Source: Flavobacterium galactosidilyticum (GTDB lineage: Bacteria; Bacteroidota; Bacteroidia; Flavobacteriales; Flavobacteriaceae). Taken from it: a stretch of DNA of 64,000 nt. Position numbers and translations under genes: made by a program. This document shows positions 44,940 to 53,707 of the stretch, piece by piece. The notes beneath the pieces were generated by a model. That model was not told the DNA's origin. It saw nothing but the letters and a program-made list of their open reading frames with translations, and did no database searches. The DNA lies in NCBI RefSeq assembly GCF_020911945.1, contig NZ_CP087135.1, forward strand, positions 2,778,001-2,842,000, given 5' to 3'. Each line of letters begins with the position of its first letter. Within the stretch, counting starts at the first letter, position 1.

Positions 44940-44970
44940 CAAAAGTAACACTTTTATTTTTATCCGCAAA
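44940..44970 (-). promoter_or_regulatory. Promoter of rpsA
   Basis: On the minus strand TTTG (44967-44970) is followed after 19 bp by TACTTTTG (44940-44947), a consensus match at both boxes. It leaves a leader of about 115 bases, unusually long for this window. I see no clear hairpin in the leader. Confidence 0.75.
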
Positions 44971-45081
44971 ATATTTAATCACTCATAACCAACAGAAATT
45001 AGAAATTTAAATCATTGATTATCAATACTAAATATAAAAACGATTAGGAGCGAGTTACTGGGGCTTTTTCAGGTATTAGGA

Positions 45082-45169
45082 TTCCCGCTTTACACTATAT
45101 CTTTTTTCTACCTTCCAGCCCTCAAATTGCTGTAAGCTAGAAAAAAGGAAACCGTTTCAATCGGGGCTA
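45082..45169 (-). ncRNA. Structured intergenic element, copy 2 (Flavo-1-like)
   Basis: An 88-base element on the minus strand with the same borders as copy 1 (TAGCCCCGATTGAA ... GATATAG..TAAAGCGGGAA). CCCG and CGGG pair again at the ends, and TTTTTTCTA / TAGAAAAAA gives a 9-bp middle helix replacing the TTATAAA helix of copy 1; this is a different sequence with the same pairing. The apical 26 bases (45112-45137) match copy 1 in pattern. The helix next to the border is weaker here. It stands in the 635-base gap between rpsA and the MFS gene. Confidence 0.65.
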
Positions 45170-45291
45170 GATTGGGTTTAGTATTTTATGTTTGTGAAAT
45201 TTCTCCAGGATGCAAAGTCAGGGGCTTAAAGACTTGCAAATAAATGGGGAAAAGCGCATAGACAATAAAGAGTTTATATTTCTTATCAATG

Positions 45292-45317
45292 CTTCCAGCC
45301 TATTAAACGTTGTAAGC
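45292..45317 (-). repeat. Third, isolated copy of the 26-base apical motif
   Basis: On the minus strand GCTTACA-n10-GGCTGGAAG, the same 26-base pattern as the apices of the two 88-base elements (42870-42895 and 45112-45137), but without their borders. Here it sits in another hairpin: AATGCT / AGCATT encloses it, with TTCTTAT / ATAAGAA farther out. The surrounding stretch (45170-45402) has no gene I can support. Confidence 0.5.
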
Positions 45318-45402
45318 ATTACAAATACTGTAAGCAATAAGAACAATATTTCCTGAAACTTTTGGAACAATTGCAGTCATCACCCTTTATTGAGTATTTT
45401 TC

Positions 45403-45441
45403 ATTATAAAAAAAACCGACAACTATTATCAGTTATCGGTT
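45403..45441 (-). terminator. Terminator of the nucleoside permease gene
   Basis: AACCGACAACT / AGTTATCGGTT (45414-45424, 45431-45441) pairs over 11 positions on the minus strand with one G-T, followed there by a T-rich run (plus-strand A tract 45403-45413). Confidence 0.85.
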
Positions 45442-45455
45442 AATATTATATTTTT

Positions 45456-46832
45456 TTAATGTGTAAAGCTCTCCAGCGCTTTAGGATCGTGTTTATGTTT
45501 AAAAAATATTGCAAAGGCAATTGCTATCACTAAAGCATATGCTGCAAAGGCTAACCATATATTTGGCCAGTCTTTCATAAAAATGGTCTGACTCAACGTT
45601 CCATCCGATCCAACTGTCGCATTCGATTTACTTATAAAAGCAGCCAGATGACTGTCTCCTGGAACTGTTTGAAGGTGTGTTGCCAAACCAGATACAGTCG
45701 TATACGCTTTTGTAAAGAAATGTTCAATTGCCCATCCAGCAATTACGCTTCCTAAAACTGCCCCTACCCCATTTGTCATCATCATAAATAAACCTTGTGC
45801 AGATGACCGTGTCTCTGCATCGGTATTCGTATCGACAAACAACGATCCCGAAATATTGAAGAAGTCAAATGCCATTCCGTAAACCACACATGAAAATATA
45901 ATCATCCACAATCCGTCGATAGGATCTCCAAAAGCAAAAAGACCAAAACGCAATACCCAAGCAAGCATACTAATTAACATAACCTGTTTAATACCAAATC
46001 GTTTAAGAAAGAACGGAATGGCGAGTATGAACAAAGTCTCAGAAATCTGCGAAATAGACATAATAATTGTCGAACGTTCTACTACGAAAGAGGTCGCATA
46101 TTTAGGAAAATGTTCAAATTCGCTCAAAAACAAATCACCGTAAGCATTTGTAAGTTGAAGCGCACCTCCAAGGAACATCGCAAAAATAAAAAACAAAGCC
46201 ATCTTGTAATCGGCAAAAAGTTTAAAAGCCCCTAGTCCTAAAGTTTCGGCAAGCGGCGCATTTTCTTTGGTTTGATTTTGTGGTGGACATTTCGGTAATG
46301 TCAAAGCATACAATGCCAATCCGATTGCTACAATTCCAGCAATATAAAACTGATTTGCAGTTGCTTTGCTATCGGTAAGATTGGTGATCCACATCGCTAC
46401 AATAAAACCAATAGTTCCCCAAACGCGAATTGGTGGAAAATCCTTAATTACATCGCCGTTGCTTTGCTTTAAAACGTTGTACGATACAGAATTGCTTAAT
46501 GAAATCGTCGGCATGTAAAAACACATGGCTACGAACATGACATAAATAAATGTCGTCGGATCATTAACTGTAGGCAGGTAAAACAAAACTGCGGCATACA
46601 AAATGTGCATAATCGCATATAATTTTTCAGCATTAATCCATCGATCGGCAATGATTCCGGTGATAGTAGGCATAAAGATTGAAGCAAAACCCATCGTTCC
46701 AAAAACAAGCCCGAACTGCGTATTGTCCCAATGTTTGGTGCCAAACCAATAATTGGCAATTGTTAACAGCCACGCACCCCAAACAAAAAACTGAAGGAAG
46801 CTCATTATAATCAATCGTAATTTTATGCTCAT
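45456..46832 (-). CDS. MFS nucleoside permease, NupG/XapB-like
   Basis: 458-residue inner-membrane transporter of the nucleoside:H+ symporter branch of MFS. Twelve predicted helices are present. The opening RLIIMSFLQFFVWGAWLLT and the motif FMPTITGIIADRWINAEKLYA (about 53-73) match NupG-type proteins. NSVSYNVL (about 112) and the charged IRVWGTIGF (about 132-140) are also conserved. An extra loop of about 45 residues between helices 11 and 12 (about 375-425) is longer than in E. coli NupG (418 residues). It is downstream of cmk by 72 bases on the same strand, a pairing that makes sense for pyrimidine salvage. Confidence 0.9.
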   Translation of the reverse strand: MSIKLRLIIMSFLQFFVWGAWLLTIANYWFGTKHWDNTQFGLVFGTMGFASIFMPTITGIIADRWINAEKLYAIMHILYAAVLFYLPTVNDPTTFIYVMFVAMCFYMPTISLSNSVSYNVLKQSNGDVIKDFPPIRVWGTIGFIVAMWITNLTDSKATANQFYIAGIVAIGLALYALTLPKCPPQNQTKENAPLAETLGLGAFKLFADYKMALFFIFAMFLGGALQLTNAYGDLFLSEFEHFPKYATSFVVERSTIIMSISQISETLFILAIPFFLKRFGIKQVMLISMLAWVLRFGLFAFGDPIDGLWMIIFSCVVYGMAFDFFNISGSLFVDTNTDAETRSSAQGLFMMMTNGVGAVLGSVIAGWAIEHFFTKAYTTVSGLATHLQTVPGDSHLAAFISKSNATVGSDGTLSQTIFMKDWPNIWLAFAAYALVIAIAFAIFFKHKHDPKALESFTH

Positions 46833-46904
46833 AATATTTGGGTTAGTTTTTTTGAAAAATAACAGGGCGTAAATCTACTATTTAAAATGAGATTTGCAAC
46901 TATA

Positions 46905-47600
46905 TTATGCTGATTTAATAGTATCATTTACTAATTCTAAAACGAGTTCAAATTGCTCTTTTCTATCCAAATGTGAATTGTCAATCTCGATAGCATCATC
47001 AGCCATTATCAAGGGAGAATCTTCTCGATGTGTATCAATGTAATCACGTTCTTCGACATTTTTAAGCACTTCTTCAAACGACACATCGTCGCCTTTCGCA
47101 ACGAGTTCATCGTAACGTCTTTGCGCTCTGGTTGTTGCACTAGAAGTCATGAATATTTTAAGTTCGGCATCTGGAAAAACAACAGTTCCAATGTCTCTAC
47201 CGTCCATTACAATTGCTTTGTCTTTGCCCATTTCTTTTTGTTGTTCTACTAACTTGGCACGAACCTCAGAAACTTCGGCTACTTTACTAACAAAACGGGA
47301 AACTTCGATCGTTCTAATTTCAGTTTCTACATTTAGATTATTCAAATACATTTCGGCAAAACCTAAATCAGCATTAAATTTGAATTGTAATTTGATGTTT
47401 AGCAAACTGTTTATTAATGATTCTTTATCGAAAAAATCTGCATTTATATACCCTTGTTGCATTGCAAAAAAAGCTACGGCACGATACATTGCGCCCGTAT
47501 CTACGTAAACATATCCTAAATGATTAGCGAGCTGCTTTGCTAAAGTACTTTTTCCAGTAGATGAAAAGCCATCAATTGCAATAGTAATTTTTTTATTCAA
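46905..47600 (-). CDS. cmk: Cytidylate kinase
   Basis: Phosphorylates CMP and dCMP with ATP. The 231-residue protein has the P-loop AIDGFSSTGKSTLAKQLA (about 8-25), VDTGAMYRAVAFFA (about 34-47), the CMP-binding DGRDIGTVVFPDA (about 133-145) and the LID region with RAQRRYDEL. Length is typical. The porQ stop lies 37 bases upstream, so the two are likely one transcript; the pair porQ-cmk recurs in Bacteroidetes, from memory. Confidence 0.96.
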   Translation of the reverse strand: MNKKITIAIDGFSSTGKSTLAKQLANHLGYVYVDTGAMYRAVAFFAMQQGYINADFFDKESLINSLLNIKLQFKFNADLGFAEMYLNNLNVETEIRTIEVSRFVSKVAEVSEVRAKLVEQQKEMGKDKAIVMDGRDIGTVVFPDAELKIFMTSSATTRAQRRYDELVAKGDDVSFEEVLKNVEERDYIDTHREDSPLIMADDAIEIDNSHLDRKEQFELVLELVNDTIKSA

Positions 47601-47637
47601 AATGTAAAATTTAAAGATTTATGTTATTTTCAAATCG

Positions 47638-48657
47638 TTATTGGAAATTCATTGTTAGCCCAAAAAGGCTTGTATTTCCTGCTAATGTATATCTAGAATA
47701 GGAATAGTTAAATTTGAGTTTGTTCATTTTTAGACCAAATCCCAATGAAACTCCTGAAAAATTACGCTGTTCCAAAAGTCTTAATTCTTCTGCTCTTCTA
47801 AAGTTGTATCCAACACGCAAATTAAAAGCTTTTTTTGGAAAAAGCTCTACACCCATAATTACATGACGCAAAGTATTATTCACAAACGAAACTTTTTCGT
47901 CCGCTACTTGACCGTCGAGTGATGATTGTGATTGTGAAGGATTCACAAAAGCTATGTTCCACTGTTGCAAATTTTCTAAAGTAAGATGCCATCGAATAGG
48001 TACATTTTCGAGTTCTTGCGAGACACCTGCTATTATTTCGAGCGGCAATCTCTCACTGACGCCGTTATAGCTTGAAAATTGAGTTCCAATATTTCGGATT
48101 ACTAATGCCCAATTTACGTCGTTTTTTTCATCAATAAAAACAGCTCCAATATCTAAAGCACCTCCTAAAGAGTGGTAACTTTCTAAAGTTGAAGAGATTA
48201 GTTTAGCACTTGCTCCAATATGAATATCTGTATAAGGAATATTGTAAGCGTAACCTACAGAAAGCGCCACTTCACTCCCCGTGAAATTGGAAGTAGGTTG
48301 ACCATTTTCATCATAACCTTCAAAACTTCCATAGTTCACATAATTAACTCCAGCTTGAAAGGTTTGTAAATGACGATCATAGGTATAAGCATATGAAGCT
48401 GTTCCATATGTTACTTCTTTGAAATAGCTTCCATAATTTAACGCTAAATTATTATCCATTTCTTCATTTATAGTTGCGGGATTGTAATGGGCTTGGTTCA
48501 CATCATTATCATAAATTGTAATGACTTTTCCGCCTAATGCAGCTTGCCTTGGAGAAGTAACTAAATTCAAAAACTGATAGGTATACTTGCCTCCTATTTG
48601 ACTGTATGAAACAGCGCAAACAAAAAGTAAAATGTATAACAATAGTTTTTTAATCAT
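47638..48657 (-). CDS. porQ: PorQ, type IX secretion system protein
   Basis: Outer-membrane beta-barrel protein of the type IX secretion system; with PorU, PorV and PorZ it belongs to the surface attachment complex, where PorQ holds PorZ. The 339-residue product has a signal peptide (to about residue 20, VCAVSYSQIGG), then alternating amphipathic strands and an aromatic C-terminal residue pattern (LFGLTMNFQ), which fit a FadL-like barrel. YTYQFLNLVTSPRQAALGGK (about 24-43) is the family's N-terminal signature, shared with PorV. The regulator gene porX is at 4551. Confidence 0.92.
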   Translation of the reverse strand: MIKKLLLYILLFVCAVSYSQIGGKYTYQFLNLVTSPRQAALGGKVITIYDNDVNQAHYNPATINEEMDNNLALNYGSYFKEVTYGTASYAYTYDRHLQTFQAGVNYVNYGSFEGYDENGQPTSNFTGSEVALSVGYAYNIPYTDIHIGASAKLISSTLESYHSLGGALDIGAVFIDEKNDVNWALVIRNIGTQFSSYNGVSERLPLEIIAGVSQELENVPIRWHLTLENLQQWNIAFVNPSQSQSSLDGQVADEKVSFVNNTLRHVIMGVELFPKKAFNLRVGYNFRRAEELRLLEQRNFSGVSLGFGLKMNKLKFNYSYSRYTLAGNTSLFGLTMNFQ

Positions 48658-48725
48658 CTTTTTAAAGACAGTTTATAAGAGAAAAACGCAATTGCGAAGA
48701 TAAAATTATAATTTTAAAATAAATC

Positions 48726-48781
48726 AAAAAACAAATTCCAAATTCCAATACTTATTAGATAAGTTATGGAGTTTGGAATTT
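48726..48781 (-). terminator. Terminator of lon
   Basis: A long hairpin: AAATTCCAAA / TTTGGAATTT (48733-48742, 48772-48781), then TCCA / TGGA and CTTAT / ATAAG inside, with a 3-base loop. On the minus strand a T run follows (plus-strand A tract 48726-48731). Confidence 0.82.
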
Positions 48782-48802
48782 TTAAATTTTAACCGTTATT
48801 AC

Positions 48803-51253
48803 CTACAGTTCCTTAGCGTTTTTGACACTTTGATCTGTTAAAGCAAATTCTAATACTTCGCTCATTTCCTTTACATAATGAAAAGAAAGTCCTTCTAGAT
48901 ATTCGGCTTTTATTTCGTCAATATCACTTTTATTTTCGTGACATAGAATGATTTCTTTAATATTAGCTCTCTTTGCTGCTAGAATTTTTTCTTTAATTCC
49001 ACCTACAGGTAATACCTTACCACGTAAAGTAATTTCTCCTGTCATGGCTAGGTTTTTCTTCACTCTTTTTTGCGTAAACAATGAAACTAACGATGTCAAC
49101 ATGGCAATTCCTGCACTTGGTCCATCCTTAGGAGTTGCTCCTTCTGGAACGTGTAAATGAATGTTATATTTTGAAATAATATCAGCATCTAATCCTAAAA
49201 GTTTACTATTTGCTTTAATATATTCTAAAGCAATAGTAGCTGATTCTTTCATTACTGTACCTAAGTTCCCAGTGATAGTCATGGTTCCCTTTCCAGGAGA
49301 AAGTAATGATTCTATGAAAAGAATATCACCTCCAACTGAAGTCCAAGCCAATCCGGTAACTACTCCGGCAACATCGTTACTCTCGTATTTATCTCGACCT
49401 AATCTTGGAGCACCCAATATTTTGATAATATTCTCGTCCGTAACTTTTTTGTTGTACTCTTCTTCCATAGCAACAGACTTAGCTGCGTTACGGATTACTT
49501 GGGCAATCTTAGCTTCCAGATTTCGAACACCAGATTCACGAGTATAGCCTTCTACAATTTTTTCCAATTGTTTTTTTCCAATTGATAAATCTTTGGTGGT
49601 CATTCCATGCTCTTTCAATTGTCTAGGAAACAAATGCTGACGCGCAATTTCTACCTTTTCCTCAATGGTGTAACCAGACATTCTGATCACTTCCATCCTG
49701 TCTTGCAGTGCGGGTTGAATAGCTGCCATATTATTAGATGTTGCAATGAACATCACTTTTGATAAATCATAACCCATTTCAAGGAAATTATCATAGAAAG
49801 AATTATTCTGCTCTGGATCTAAAACTTCGAGTAAAGCTGATGATGGATCGCCATTATGACTGTTTGATAATTTATCGATTTCATCCAAAACAAAAACTGG
49901 ATTAGATGTTCCCGCTTTCTTCAAGCTTTGAATAATTCGCCCCGGCATCGCACCTATATATGTTTTTCTATGTCCTCTAATTTCAGACTCATCACGCAAA
50001 CCACCAAGTGAAATACGAACGTATTCTCTTCCTAATGATTCGGCAATCGAACGACCAATCGAAGTTTTACCAACTCCCGGAGGTCCCGTCAAACAAATAA
50101 TTGGGGATTTCATATCATTTCGCAATTTTAAAACGGCTAAATGCTCAATCATTCTCTTTTTAACCTCTTCAAGACCAAAATGATCTCTGTCTAATATCTT
50201 CTGCGCTCTTTTTAAATCAAAATTATCTTTAGAATATTCATTCCAAGGCAATTCTAAAAATAATTCTAAGTAATTTCTTTGAATACCAAAATCAGGCGCT
50301 TGAGGATTCATGCGACGCATTTTAGACAATTCCTTTTCGAAATGCATCTTGGTTTTATCATCCCATTTCTTTGTCAAAGACTTCGCTAACATTTCATCCA
50401 TTTCCTCTTCCTGAGACACACCGCCAAGTTCTTCTTGGATGGTTTTCATTTGCTGATGAAGAAAATATTCGCGTTGTTGTTGATCTAAATCAAAACGTAC
50501 TTTAGATTGAATATCATTTTTCAATTCGAGTTTTTGCAACTCGATATTCATATATCGAAGAGTTTCTAACGCTCTATCTTTCAACTTATTAATAGCTAGC
50601 AAATCTTGTTTCTCTTTAACAGACAAATTCATGTTAGAAGTAACAAAATTAATCAAGAATGACTGGCTCTCAATATTCTTTATCGCGAAGGTTGCTTCGC
50701 TAGGAATATTTGGACTTTCCTTAATAATTTGAATTGCTAATTCTTTAACTGAGTCAAGAATTGCTAAAAATTCACTGTCGTTTTTCTTAGGTCGTTTTTC
50801 AGGAACCTCCTTAATTTTAGCTGTTAAGTACGGTAATTCTTCAACAACAGAATCAATTTCAAAGCGCTTTTTACCTTGTAGAATTACAGTAACATTCCCA
50901 TCAGGCATTTTTAAAACTCGCAAAATACGAGCAACAGTACCTATTTTATGAATATCTTTTCTAGTAGGATCTTCCTCTTCTTCATTAATTTGAGCCACGA
51001 CACCAATATTCTTACCCGCTGCGTTAGCATCATTAATTAGCTTAATTGATTTATCGCGACCAGCAGTAATTGGGATTACCACTCCTGGAAATAGAACCAT
51101 GTTACGCAAAGGTAATATAGCTAATAATTCAGGTAATGATTCATTATTCATTTCCTCCTCGTCTTCAGGAGTTAAAAGTGGAATTAAATCTGCTTCAGAA
51201 TCAAATTCCTGAAGTGACAGATTGTCAATAGTTAGTATTTTATGATTTGACAT
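48803..51253 (-). CDS. lon: Endopeptidase La (Lon protease)
   Basis: ATP-dependent cytoplasmic protease that removes misfolded and regulatory proteins. The 816 residues comprise the N-terminal LON domain (about 40-235), a coiled linker, the AAA+ module with Walker [14 protein letters not shown] (about 390-402) and Walker [11 protein letters not shown], and the protease domain with catalytic Ser in [14 protein letters not shown] (about 710) and Lys in [15 protein letters not shown] (about 753). Length matches LonA. The -7 element at 51300 gives a leader of about 40 bases. A porQ-cmk transcript follows downstream after a terminator. Confidence 0.97.
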   Translation of the reverse strand: MSNHKILTIDNLSLQEFDSEADLIPLLTPEDEEEMNNESLPELLAILPLRNMVLFPGVVIPITAGRDKSIKLINDANAAGKNIGVVAQINEEEEDPTRKDIHKIGTVARILRVLKMPDGNVTVILQGKKRFEIDSVVEELPYLTAKIKEVPEKRPKKNDSEFLAILDSVKELAIQIIKESPNIPSEATFAIKNIESQSFLINFVTSNMNLSVKEKQDLLAINKLKDRALETLRYMNIELQKLELKNDIQSKVRFDLDQQQREYFLHQQMKTIQEELGGVSQEEEMDEMLAKSLTKKWDDKTKMHFEKELSKMRRMNPQAPDFGIQRNYLELFLELPWNEYSKDNFDLKRAQKILDRDHFGLEEVKKRMIEHLAVLKLRNDMKSPIICLTGPPGVGKTSIGRSIAESLGREYVRISLGGLRDESEIRGHRKTYIGAMPGRIIQSLKKAGTSNPVFVLDEIDKLSNSHNGDPSSALLEVLDPEQNNSFYDNFLEMGYDLSKVMFIATSNNMAAIQPALQDRMEVIRMSGYTIEEKVEIARQHLFPRQLKEHGMTTKDLSIGKKQLEKIVEGYTRESGVRNLEAKIAQVIRNAAKSVAMEEEYNKKVTDENIIKILGAPRLGRDKYESNDVAGVVTGLAWTSVGGDILFIESLLSPGKGTMTITGNLGTVMKESATIALEYIKANSKLLGLDADIISKYNIHLHVPEGATPKDGPSAGIAMLTSLVSLFTQKRVKKNLAMTGEITLRGKVLPVGGIKEKILAAKRANIKEIILCHENKSDIDEIKAEYLEGLSFHYVKEMSEVLEFALTDQSVKNAKEL

Positions 51254-51299
51254 ATATCGTTTTAAGTCTTTTTGTCATTAAAAAATTTCATTATATAAG

Positions 51300-51307
51300 C
51301 AAATATA
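51300..51307 (-). promoter_or_regulatory. -7 promoter element of lon
   Basis: TATATTTG on the minus strand, 47 bases before the lon ATG at 51253. No heat-shock-type element is evident. Confidence 0.62.
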
Positions 51308-51563
51308 ATGTTTCGGCGTAGGCTATAACTATAAAAACTCAGTTTAATAGTGAATATTTGCTAGAGCCTAAAGGAGTCAATCTCTGTGCCAAAATAGAAT
51401 CTTTAAAACCTGATTTGGAGTAAAAAGATTATTCGTTGGACTGTAAAAGAAGACTGATGATATTCAAAAGTCCTCCTGATTAGTAAAAAATATTAAGTTT
51501 AAATTTATAAACTGTAACAAAAGCATATATTGTAAGTCTATATAAGAAATCACCAGCAACTGT
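51308..51563. other. Intergenic stretch between lon and the ECF sigma gene
   Basis: With the lon promoter this makes a 310-base gap. A weak inverted repeat, TAGGCT (51319-51324) and AGCCTA (51365-51370), is the only structure I see. No TAnnTTTG element stands close to the sigma gene, which suits a promoter read by the ECF factor itself. Confidence 0.4.
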
Positions 51564-52118
51564 TTGAGTTTAGAACAACATAATATCGAGGATCTGATTT
51601 TGCTTTGTAAGCAAAAAAATCAAAAAGCACAATGCGAAATTTATAATCGCTATGCTAAGGCGATGTATAATGTCTCCTATCGAATTGTTAAAGATGCGCA
51701 TTTTGCAGAAGATGTTATGCAAGAAGGTTTTTTAAAAGCGTTCAATAAAATAAATGATTTCAAAGAAGAAGTAGCTTTTGGCGCGTGGTTAAAGAGGATA
51801 ATCGTTAATGGAAGCATAGATTTTTATAAAAAAAACAATCTATTCAAAGTAGAAGATTTTAATGCTGCGTTACACAAAACTGAAGATGTAATTCTAAATG
51901 ATACAGATGACAATAATTTCAATGAACTAAAAGTAAAGCAAATACTTGAAACCATTAATTCCTTAAAATACAATTATCGAATGGTTTTAACACTATTTTA
52001 CATTGAAGGATATGACTCAGAAGAAATTAGTGAAATTTTAAATATTAGCTACGCTAATTGCAGAACGACATTAAGCAGAGCAAAAGATTGTTTAAGAAAA
52101 AAACTAGAGGAACTATGA
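51564..52118 (+). CDS. ECF-type RNA polymerase sigma factor
   Basis: 184-residue sigma-70 family factor with only regions 2 and 4. Region 2 (about 20-90) shows IYNRYAKAMYNVSYRIVKD and AEDVMQEGFLKAFNKI. Region 4 (about 130-182) shows YNYRMVLTLFYIEGYDSEEISEIL and the helix-turn-helix ISYANCRTTLSRAKDCLRKKL. The start is TTG 51564 (MSLEQHN); no ATG is available without losing the first part of region 2. The last codons overlap the next gene by ATGA, which couples it to its presumed anti-sigma factor. The genes it controls are unknown beyond the likely self-regulated operon. Confidence 0.92.
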   Translation: MSLEQHNIEDLILLCKQKNQKAQCEIYNRYAKAMYNVSYRIVKDAHFAEDVMQEGFLKAFNKINDFKEEVAFGAWLKRIIVNGSIDFYKKNNLFKVEDFNAALHKTEDVILNDTDDNNFNELKVKQILETINSLKYNYRMVLTLFYIEGYDSEEISEILNISYANCRTTLSRAKDCLRKKLEEL

Positions 52119-52651
52119 AAAATGAAAATGAAAAACTAGATAATTTATTCCAAAAACTGGAGCATGATTGGGATACTGAAGAAATTGAATTTAAGCATGA
52201 ACAACGATTTTTAGATAGATTGAATTCAAATAAGCCATCAAAAAAATACTTTCTAGCTATAGCAATCGCAGCTTCAGTAATACTTTTTATTGGAATATCT
52301 TTATTGCATAGAACTGAAGTTAAAGAAAATGAATTTCACTTTGCTTCAAAAGAAACCCAGCAAACCGATTCTATTTTTACTGTTTTAATAGAAAAAGAAT
52401 TGGAAAAAATAAACGAAAAGAAATCTCCTGAAAACAAAAAAATTATCACTGACGCGCTAAAGCAAATGAAAGTTCTAGATCAGGATTATGAAAAAATCAT
52501 AAAAGAATTAGAGACTAATGGAGAAAGCAAACAAATTATTTACGCCATGATAAGTAATCTTCAAACTCGGATTTCCTTTTTGCAAACGGTTTTAGAACAT
52601 ATAGAAGAAAATGAACAAGCAATACAGCTACCCAATGAAAAAACAATTTAG
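52115..52651 (+). CDS. Putative anti-sigma factor, single-span membrane protein
   Basis: 178-residue protein starting at ATG 52115, which overlaps the sigma-factor stop (ATGA). A cytoplasmic N-terminus of about 45 charged residues is followed by one membrane helix (about 48-66, FLAIAIAASVILFIGISLL) and a periplasmic, highly charged helical domain (about 75-178). This is the layout of ECF anti-sigma factors, though no zinc-binding HxxxCxxC motif is present. The assignment rests mainly on its place and topology. It overlaps the next gene by 17 bases. Confidence 0.8.
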   Translation: MKNENEKLDNLFQKLEHDWDTEEIEFKHEQRFLDRLNSNKPSKKYFLAIAIAASVILFIGISLLHRTEVKENEFHFASKETQQTDSIFTVLIEKELEKINEKKSPENKKIITDALKQMKVLDQDYEKIIKELETNGESKQIIYAMISNLQTRISFLQTVLEHIEENEQAIQLPNEKTI

Positions 52652-53696
52652 CATTTTTATTTTTTTGCTCTTGATACCTTTTTTTGGCTATTCTAGTGAA
52701 AGTGATTTTAATTATTCCAAACAAAAAAATATTAATAAAGCCTATTACGTAAACTCTAATGCTACGCTCGCAATAGACAATTCGTACGGAAATATTTCAG
52801 TAACGACTTGGAATCAGGATAAGATAGAGTTAGATATTAGTATTAAGGTAAGTGGTGACAATGAAAATTGGGTAAACCAACGTATTAATGATATTGACAT
52901 CGACATAATTGCTCTCAAAGGAATGATAACGGCAAAAACAGTTTTTGGAAATTCAAGTTCTAAAAATCAAGGTCGAAACAATAGTTTTGAAATAAATTTC
53001 ACCCTTAAAATTCCAAAAAACGGCAGCGTTAAACTTAATAACAAATATGGTAATATCAGCACATCTGATATTTTTGCTGATGCAGATATAAAGTGTAAGT
53101 ATGGTAAAATAAACTTAGGTAATTTAGTAGGTAACACTGCTATACAAATGGATTACTGTTCTAATTCCAGTATTACCTCATTAAAAAATGGAGTTATAAA
53201 TGCTAAATACTCTAACTTAAAAATTAATGAAGTAGGAAAGCTAGATTTAATTTCTGATTATACCGACATTGAAATAAATAACAGTGAGGCTATAAAATAC
53301 AATAGCAAATACGGTAAAATTAGATTAAAGAATGTCAAGAAATTAGATGCTTCTGGGAATTATTTAACCATTAGAATAGGCGAAGTTTTCGATAATTTGA
53401 AATTGAACACAAAGTACAGCTCCTTAACTATTGAGACTTTAAATGCTAAAGCAAACAACATAAATATTAACTCAGGATATACGGGAATAAGCATTGGATA
53501 CGACAACAATTTTGCTTTCGATTTCAATATTATTTTGAAGTATGCCAATTTTAATTTTAGTAATGATTTAGAAATACTTTCAAAAGAAGAGGTGTCAAAT
53601 TCAAAAAAATACAGTGGCTTTTATAAAAATAAGGGAATCAATAGTTTAAACATAATCTCAGATTATGGAAATGTATCATTAAAAAACAATAATTAA
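52635..53696 (+). CDS. Exported protein with repeated Y-G-x-I strands (DUF4097/adhesin-like)
   Basis: 353-residue exported protein; I place the start at ATG 52635 (MKKQFSIFIFLLLIPFFG, a signal peptide), which overlaps the anti-sigma gene by 17 bases. The mature part is made of about a dozen repeats near 20-30 residues apart with a core like NKYGNISTSDI: SYGNISV, KYGNIST, KYGKINL, KYSNLKI, DYTDIEI, KYGKIRL, KYSSLTI, GYTGISI, KYANFNF, DYGNVSL. This predicts a right-handed beta solenoid, as in DUF4097-type putative adhesins. Function unknown. The next gene follows after 11 bases, so it belongs to the ECF operon. Confidence 0.85.
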   Translation: MKKQFSIFIFLLLIPFFGYSSESDFNYSKQKNINKAYYVNSNATLAIDNSYGNISVTTWNQDKIELDISIKVSGDNENWVNQRINDIDIDIIALKGMITAKTVFGNSSSKNQGRNNSFEINFTLKIPKNGSVKLNNKYGNISTSDIFADADIKCKYGKINLGNLVGNTAIQMDYCSNSSITSLKNGVINAKYSNLKINEVGKLDLISDYTDIEINNSEAIKYNSKYGKIRLKNVKKLDASGNYLTIRIGEVFDNLKLNTKYSSLTIETLNAKANNININSGYTGISIGYDNNFAFDFNIILKYANFNFSNDLEILSKEEVSNSKKYSGFYKNKGINSLNIISDYGNVSLKNNN

Positions 53697-53707
53697 TCAA
53701 ACAAATC

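Noticed and set aside
45303..45380. A 25-codon open frame on the minus strand starting at ATG 45380
   Set aside because: Too short to support; it overlaps the isolated 26-base motif and its hairpin, and has no promoter element or conserved look.
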